From Pagrus major (lineage: Eukaryota > Chordata > Actinopteri > Spariformes > Sparidae): a DNA stretch of 64,000 nucleotides. The notes below the pieces were generated by a model. It saw nothing but the letters and a program-made list of their open reading frames with translations. It was not told where the DNA came from and searched no databases. The stretch covers positions 23,868,671 through 23,932,670 of the forward strand of contig NC_133227.1 of NCBI RefSeq assembly GCF_040436345.1, in the 5' to 3' direction. How positions within the stretch are numbered: position 1 is the stretch's first letter; every line of letters begins with the position of its first letter. Position numbers and translations under genes: made by a program. Positions 58,052-64,000 of this stretch are shown piece by piece.

Positions 58052-59129
58052 CTAAGAAAGACAAACACATAAAAACATTGAGAGAGAGAACGTTTGTATG
58101 ATGTGACTGAGCCAAGACATTCATTAACATTCAATAATCATACTCTGGGCAGTCACAGAATCGAATATATAAAACAGGATATTTGTCTTTTGATTGTAAC
58201 CATGTTAGCCTTACTTTCCTTCTAGCGCCATCTGGAGGTGGACAGGTAGTTCTGGTTTTAAATGAAATGTCTTGACAATCCTAGCATGAATTGTAATGCA
58301 GTTTGACATCTCGTTCATGTTCCCCACAGGTTGAACTGTCGTAACTTTGATGACCCCTCAACTTTTCTAGCACCATCATCATTACTGGCATTGCCATCAT
58401 CTTTGTAAGCATGTTAACATGTAGCTCAAAGTGCAGCTGTGCGTACGATAAGTATAGCCTCACCAAGCCGCAATCGGGGCTGTAGACTTTTAGTCTTGTT
58501 TGGTTGCTTGTTAAATACCTTTAGATGTTATCGACTCTAGCCTTATATGTGGATATTTATAGGAAGCTTTAATAAGCAGCATTGGTTTTCATTAGGGTTG
58601 GAGCACTATAATTGGTTCAATTCTGTAGCATACTGTCCTTTTAACCTCTATGAACACAGAAAGCAGGATATAGCCTTAGCGTTTCTATTTGGTTTCTGTT
58701 TGGTCCGGTCCTAGTGTCCTGGAAGATTTCAATGTCCCGGACAAATGGGAGAAAGTCAGGTTATATTACCTGTGTTTACTGAGCTGATGCCATGACCAAC
58801 CCAAAATGTCAATATTTGATGACGTGGGAATGATACTCAACAATCCACTTAAGTTTATAGAGTAGAACAATAGTTGATTGTTGAGTCTCGTTCTCTAAAC
58901 TCCAGACTCCCAGCGTGACAATGCAACTCACCAATCAATCTAATTGCTTACTCCGCCTTTGATACAAATTCTCATTCAAATTGTGCTTGGAGGGAAGTAT
59001 TTTCACGGACATTATGATCGCACACATTGTAATATGCCAGACAAACGATTTACTGCATCGTGGTTATATGCCTCTGCACACCAGTCAAGTTACTGTTCCT
59101 GAGCCATGGTGTTACATAATGGCCGGAAC

Positions 59130-59510
59130 ATTTTTTTTGCAAAATATTATGATGTCAGTGAAGTTGACCTTTAGGATATTAAATATCATCACTTCATCAT
59201 GTTATCATTTCAGACACACCTATGAATTGTTGAGTAATGTGTTTTGTGAGGTCACAGTGTCAATCAACCTTTGTTAATCCTTGTGCCAAATTTGAAGAAA
59301 TTCCCTCAAGTCGTTCCTGAGATGTCTTGTTTACGAGAATGGATTGCCATGAGGTTACAGTGACCTTGACCTTTGACCGCCAGACTCTAATCATTTCATC
59401 CTTGAGTCTGTTTGCTCCAGGTGTTCTTGAAATAACAAATTCATAAGAATGGGCCAGAAGGACAACGCAAAAAAATAAACAAATAATATCACAGGCGCAG
59501 AGGCATGAAA
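59130..59510. mobile_element. interspersed repeat, possibly retroelement-derived
   Basis: gttacagtgaccttgacctt, ttgaccgccagactctaatc and the end caggcgcagaggcatgaaa are text of a dispersed teleost repeat whose copies end in a G-rich word and an A run. Class not assigned. Confidence 0.5.
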
Positions 59511-60717
59511 AAAAAAAGTAATTACTAGATAACGGAAACCCTGACTGCCATGAGAGTAAATGTTTGGTATTCCTGAATGGAATAAAGCCTCGATCTATAG
59601 ATAATTACTATGAGACTCACTGAAAATTCAATTATATTTTTCTCTGATCTCCAGTCCTGCATAGGATACTAAAACCAGGCTCAGGTTAGCCACTTGGCCT
59701 AACTGATATTTTAATACTAAATGAAAGGCAGATTATTTGGTGAACCTTCCACATTGGCCTAACCCAAGAAATGATATTTGATTTGTTAACGTATCTGTGT
59801 TATTGATAGGTCTATGATCATGGTACAACCTGAATAATCTAGGTCAAGTCTTTGAAAAAGGGTTCATTCAGGTGACCTACTACAGCAGTCAGAACTACAA
59901 GTGCAGTGTCCCATCATGGGATTAGCAGTGCTTGGCCTCGACTTTCCCCGTCTATAAACAGACCTGTGACATAGGAGAACTTGGTACATCTCTATTTGAA
60001 GTGTCACTGTGTGAGGTGGCATAAGTCATACACAACATTCACAGGCGTTGCATTTGAAGAGTATACTCACAAGCCATGAATTTATGACCCTACTGAGTGT
60101 AATGTTGTGGCTGTCCTGGAAAGAACTTGATGAACGTTCAGTTTACAGTCAGAGAGATGCAGATTTTTATTTCCTAATGGCACAACAGAGTTAATTTTTG
60201 TCCATTTTAAAAACAGGACGCTGGATTATATCACCAATTTGTTCAAACTATGAATGGCCGCTTTTGCTCAGACAAGCTCTGTCCCTGGCTGTACTCCAAC
60301 TTGGCAGCACTGACAGTAAGCTGCTTTGAAATCAGAAAACATGTAATTCATTCCCCGACACTCACTGCAGCCATAAGAGACAGTCGTCCTTTTAACACAC
60401 CACTGCTTTTAAATGCTTTAACTTTTCTTCAGCATCATCTGGGTCTGGTTTACATCACCACCCACTCATCACCACCTACATCAATGAAAAGAGACAAAGT
60501 TTACCTTGTGAAACTGCATCGAGCTCAACAACTACTCATCCCTTGTTCATTACAGATGAGAGGTTTGTGTGGGCTCGACAGAAAACTAATTTTCAATTTA
60601 TACACTTCCTTTGCTTTGTCAGTCTTATTTAGGATTAATGCAGCACTAGGACAGTACCGAACAGATTTGAGCTGAGGACTATATTCCTTTTTTACCACCA
60701 GAAATATATCATATTTG

Positions 60718-61005
60718 CAGGGCTGCAATTTACAACCAATTATATGCCCACTATTTTCATGATTAATTGTTTAGTTGATGAGAAGTCTTTTGTCCAACCA
60801 ACAGTCCAAAACCCCAAAACTCTTCATTTGCTATCAAAAATGACATAAAATGACAAAGATAAGCAGCAAATCCTTATATTTGAGAAGCTGGAACCAGCAA
60901 ATATTTTACATATTTACTTGAAGAAGACAAAAAAATTAACAGATTATCAAAATATTTGGTAGTTAGTTGTCTTTTGATTGACTGATTGATTAATCGATTG
61001 TTGTG
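60718..61005. mobile_element. hAT-like non-autonomous element, copy 2
   Basis: Begins gcagggctgcaatttacaac and shares agcagcaaatccttatattt and gagaagctggaacc with the copy at 11168. Right end tgattaatcgattgttgtgg. Confidence 0.65.
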
Positions 61006-62672
61006 GCGCTAATTTGCAATTTGCTGCTTGAGCTAACTTTTCCAAATTACAAAATGATTATGGAAGGAATCATAGGATTTGAAGGTCTCAATTGAGTCCA
61101 AAAGTCAGAAAAATAATAATTTACGGTATTTATTTAGAAAGATTCTGGTAGCTAGGTATTTCCAGCTTGTTCATAAGATTTCTCAAAAAAATACAAGTCA
61201 GAATTATGTGAAATTTGGGTGGATGATTACTAATATGACCACTGACATTTCCTCTACAGACTTCATAAAGGCAGCCTTTGTCAGACGTTTGCCCCTGACA
61301 TGGTATCTAAAAAAAAAAAAAAAATAAAAAGACGCTACACAATCTCTCCTAGTTAGTTTGCTCAACAGTGCACACATGGGATCTTATAATGTAACAGATT
61401 GCCATTAAATTCACTGAGCACATTTTTGCTCTTTCGATTCTACTGACCACATGGCATTTATTCAAGGACAACCCTAAGGAAAACTTTTACATCTGTAGCT
61501 GCTCCACCATTAGGATCTGAAAATAGCAACACTGTCACTTTGTGTTTGGTGAATCTTGTGATTTTCTCATGTTGGGTTCATGGATCCAAAATTTTGGTCT
61601 GAAAAGATACCAGATCCAAGAACGTTAAGACCTGATCCTAAATACAGTCGCTCCAAACAGACCCAAAGCTTGAGAAGCAATCGATAAAGCAATTTTCACA
61701 CCAAAATTAGTGCGTATGCAGGTTTTTAAGACGCAGTTTAACCCAACAAACATAAGCAACTGACTCCTTTCCCATTACCAAACTTTTTTTGTTTAATTTT
61801 TTTGCTGTGTAATGTTCGACATCACAAGCGCACAGGAAACTGTGAACAGCAGGAAGCAGCATATCTCTGGCAGGCCAGATATTTTTATTTTTGGTGAACA
61901 TTATTTGAACTTGCCTAACCTTAACCTGCAAAAAGCCACCAGGACATAGGAAGGTGCTGTTCCTCTTAAAGCAGAACTTGAAAATGTGAGTGACAGTTGT
62001 CAGGGCATTAAACCAATGATCGTAAGTCAAATCAAATCTTGATTTTGGAGAATCGTGACACCCCTATGCAAGCTGCAAGCTGCAACCTTCCCATTGAAGA
62101 AAAATGCCAGATATTAGTGGATTTTTTGTTCAGTGTGATTGGGGTATTAACACAGCATGTTGCTTTTTTCCATTATATACCCTCGGTCTGTCTCAAAAAA
62201 TACATCTTTCCCCCTGATGACAATGCCGCACCATATGCTTGGAGCTGATCATAAATCCTTATGGATCCACTCCAGTATTACCTAGCTAGACCCTAGCTAA
62301 TACAACTAGAGCCTAACCATGAAGAAATAACAGCCGGACTCAGGTCTCAGTTGGTAGGAACCGAGAGGACCTGTGAATTTCCCTTGCGCAAGAAAAGCTT
62401 AAGACTTTTAGTTCTGTTGTAACTAATTACTAGTTTTACAAGGCCAATAAAGACGTCTTTCTTTCTCTTTTTTTTAACAAGTTATAGTCTGTGGCAAATG
62501 GTAAGATTGAGAAACAAAGAAGGTATTTATGTGGTTTCCTGCTTGAACCTGCTGCCACCCCACACCAATCTCCATGGGAATGTGGCCATGACACCGGCAT
62601 CGGCAAGGCAACGAAGGCCATATGACCGGCAACTACAAAATGACAGACCCTAAGCGGGAAAAGACTAACTGG

Positions 62673-62701
62673 CCTCTCTCTCTCTCTCTCTCTCTCTCTC
62701 C
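62673..62701. repeat. (TC)n microsatellite
   Basis: About 14 TC dinucleotides. Confidence 0.95.
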
Positions 62702-63319
62702 TTCCTCTATGAACTCTACCCCCCGCAACACGCACACACACATTTTACCCCCACGCCTCGCTGCCTTCTAGGGCTGTATGGTCGCATACTCTATCACAAG
62801 ACCCAGATTTTACACAGCCCATTCATTGTGTGTCCGGCAATAACCCCCTCTCTCCCTGCTGATGAAAGGTTGAGGTTGACGGGGTGAGGAGCGTGTGGAG
62901 GGGAAAAAGGGAAGAATGCCTCGCTGCCTTGTTCGGCAATGTTGCCTTTTCTTTTCCTGCTGTGTCAGGCCGGTGAAAAAACCTCGGCTTCTCTTTCACT
63001 ACCACCGAGTCTTCCTACTGACTGTTTCGTTACACACGGACCACTTGCTCTTTCAAGATCTGTCACACGCACAGTGTCTCACAGTCAGGAGAGGTGGGTT
63101 TTTTTTCTTGCTCCTCCCGTAAATGGGCTACGTAATCTGTGGTCCCATTGGCACTGCAGCAGAGCTAAAGAAAAAGTGACAGCGGAGGCAAAAAAAAGCA
63201 AACAGGGTAAAGTGCATTTCATGGCAAGAAGGAACTCTCTCTCCGTCTCCCCATCGCAACCTCTCAATCGCACAAATGGATGCAGCTACATCCCTAACTG
63301 CATTGTTTCTAAACCACTT

Positions 63320-63513
63320 TGGTAGTCGTAAATAAACAGTTAATCAATACGACAATCAACAGCAATGATCTTGATACTTTTGCTTATCGTTTCACTGTTT
63401 AAATGCCAGCTGGTTCCAGCTTTGCAAATGTGACAACTCTCTTAGTTTTATATCATGATACATTAAAAAAAATAAGAAAACTGACAGATTAACTGATCAT
63501 TAGTTGCAGCCCT
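63320..63513. mobile_element. hAT-like element, fragment
   Basis: Contains tgccagctggttccagcttt and the end gatcattagttgcagccct, in the opposite orientation to the copy at 60718. Confidence 0.5.
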
Positions 63514-64000
63514 AAAGGTTGGCGAACTATTGCCTTGTGTCAGTGGCCACCATAAGGCAAACAATGATCAACACAGTATAAGGAACAATTTTACATATTT
63601 TTAGAAAAGGTATCAATTGAAAGCCACTTCTCTCATGTAAGTTACGCCACCACTATACAGTGATAGAAGGTATCTTAAGTTTATTAACTATACTACTGTA
63701 CCTAAGTATAATTTTAAAAGTACATTACAGAGTATTTCCTTTATATGCTGCTTCATACTTACTAGAATCCGTCCGGTATACCAGTAGACCCATATTGGCC
63801 TCCAGATATATCAGTATTGGAGTATGTATACGCCGAAATGAACCGTTTTTTAGAGATAATGCAGAAAAAGTTGCTCAGGGGGAAAGCATCTAAAACTGGC
63901 TCAACACTGACAACATTAAAATGATCTTACATGCATCTGATAGTGATTAAAACACTATTAAATACATTATATAATGTTCTATAATAATATAACACTGTAA

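Larger units (their letters stand above)
58052..64000 (-). other. 5' part of the TLCD3 gene (intron 1 or upstream)
   Basis: No exon recognised in 5.9 kb; the missing first exon is not evident here. The interval contains several interspersed repeats and a TC microsatellite. Open frames at 62436-63325 arise from simple or unrecognised sequence. Confidence 0.5.

Noticed and set aside
62436..63325. Cluster of open frames near the right edge
   Set aside because: One is driven by the TC microsatellite; the others overlap on both strands without conserved motifs.
58052..64000. First exon of the TLCD3 gene
   Set aside because: I looked on the minus strand for a short exon with an FPGLF-like signature and a phase-2 donor and found none, so I did not place it.

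Overview
The window looks like chromosomal DNA from a ray-finned fish, most likely a percomorph teleost. Coding sequence is broken into short exons with GT/AG splice sites, introns run to kilobases, and the spaces between genes hold short DNA-transposon families that I recognise from teleost genomes. There are no bacterial operons, phage genes or CRISPR arrays. Only a few percent of the 64 kb is coding, and every supported coding exon is on the minus strand.

Four genes lie head to tail on the minus strand, so transcription runs from right to left. (1) ywhae (14-3-3 epsilon): only the first coding exon, 2149-2212, is in the window; the rest lies beyond the left edge. (2) crk, the SH2-SH3-SH3 adaptor: complete in three coding exons, 14892 to 8903, 317 aa. 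(3) A smoothelin-like 2 gene (smtnl2): assembled here from 13 coding exons with consistent reading phase, 27468 to 17220, 693 aa. It has an N-terminal coiled coil, a long repetitive middle part and a C-terminal calponin-homology domain. (4) A TLC-domain gene of the TLCD3/FAM57 family: four exons, 58051 to 42712. Its first exon was not found and probably lies beyond the right edge. In human, ywhae, crk, SMTNL2 and TLCD3A are all on 17p13, so the block is a compact form of that synteny.

Layout: 1-2148 is ywhae intron 1 with a 488-bp palindromic element. 2213-8902 is the ywhae promoter side and the crk 3' flank, probably partly 3' UTR. 8903-14892 is crk. 14893-17219 is a short intergenic gap. 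17220-27468 is smtnl2; its first intron holds a decayed LINE, a hairpin and a purine tract. 27469-42711 is a 15-kb stretch without a recognised gene but with several repeats, including a 702-bp tandem duplication with CTCF-like motifs at 32.7-34.1 kb. 42712-58051 is the TLCD3 gene with two Tc1-like remnants in its last intron. 58052-64000 is upstream or intron 1 of that gene.

I do not see an obviously new multi-gene system. The observation most worth following is a run of related, phase-symmetric exons in the middle of smtnl2, which appears to have lengthened the protein by tandem exon duplication. Next are the CTCF-like motif cluster in the 702-bp tandem repeat and the long palindrome in ywhae intron 1. 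Exon borders were chosen by eye from splice consensus, reading phase and remembered homologues; no alignment or transcript evidence was available.
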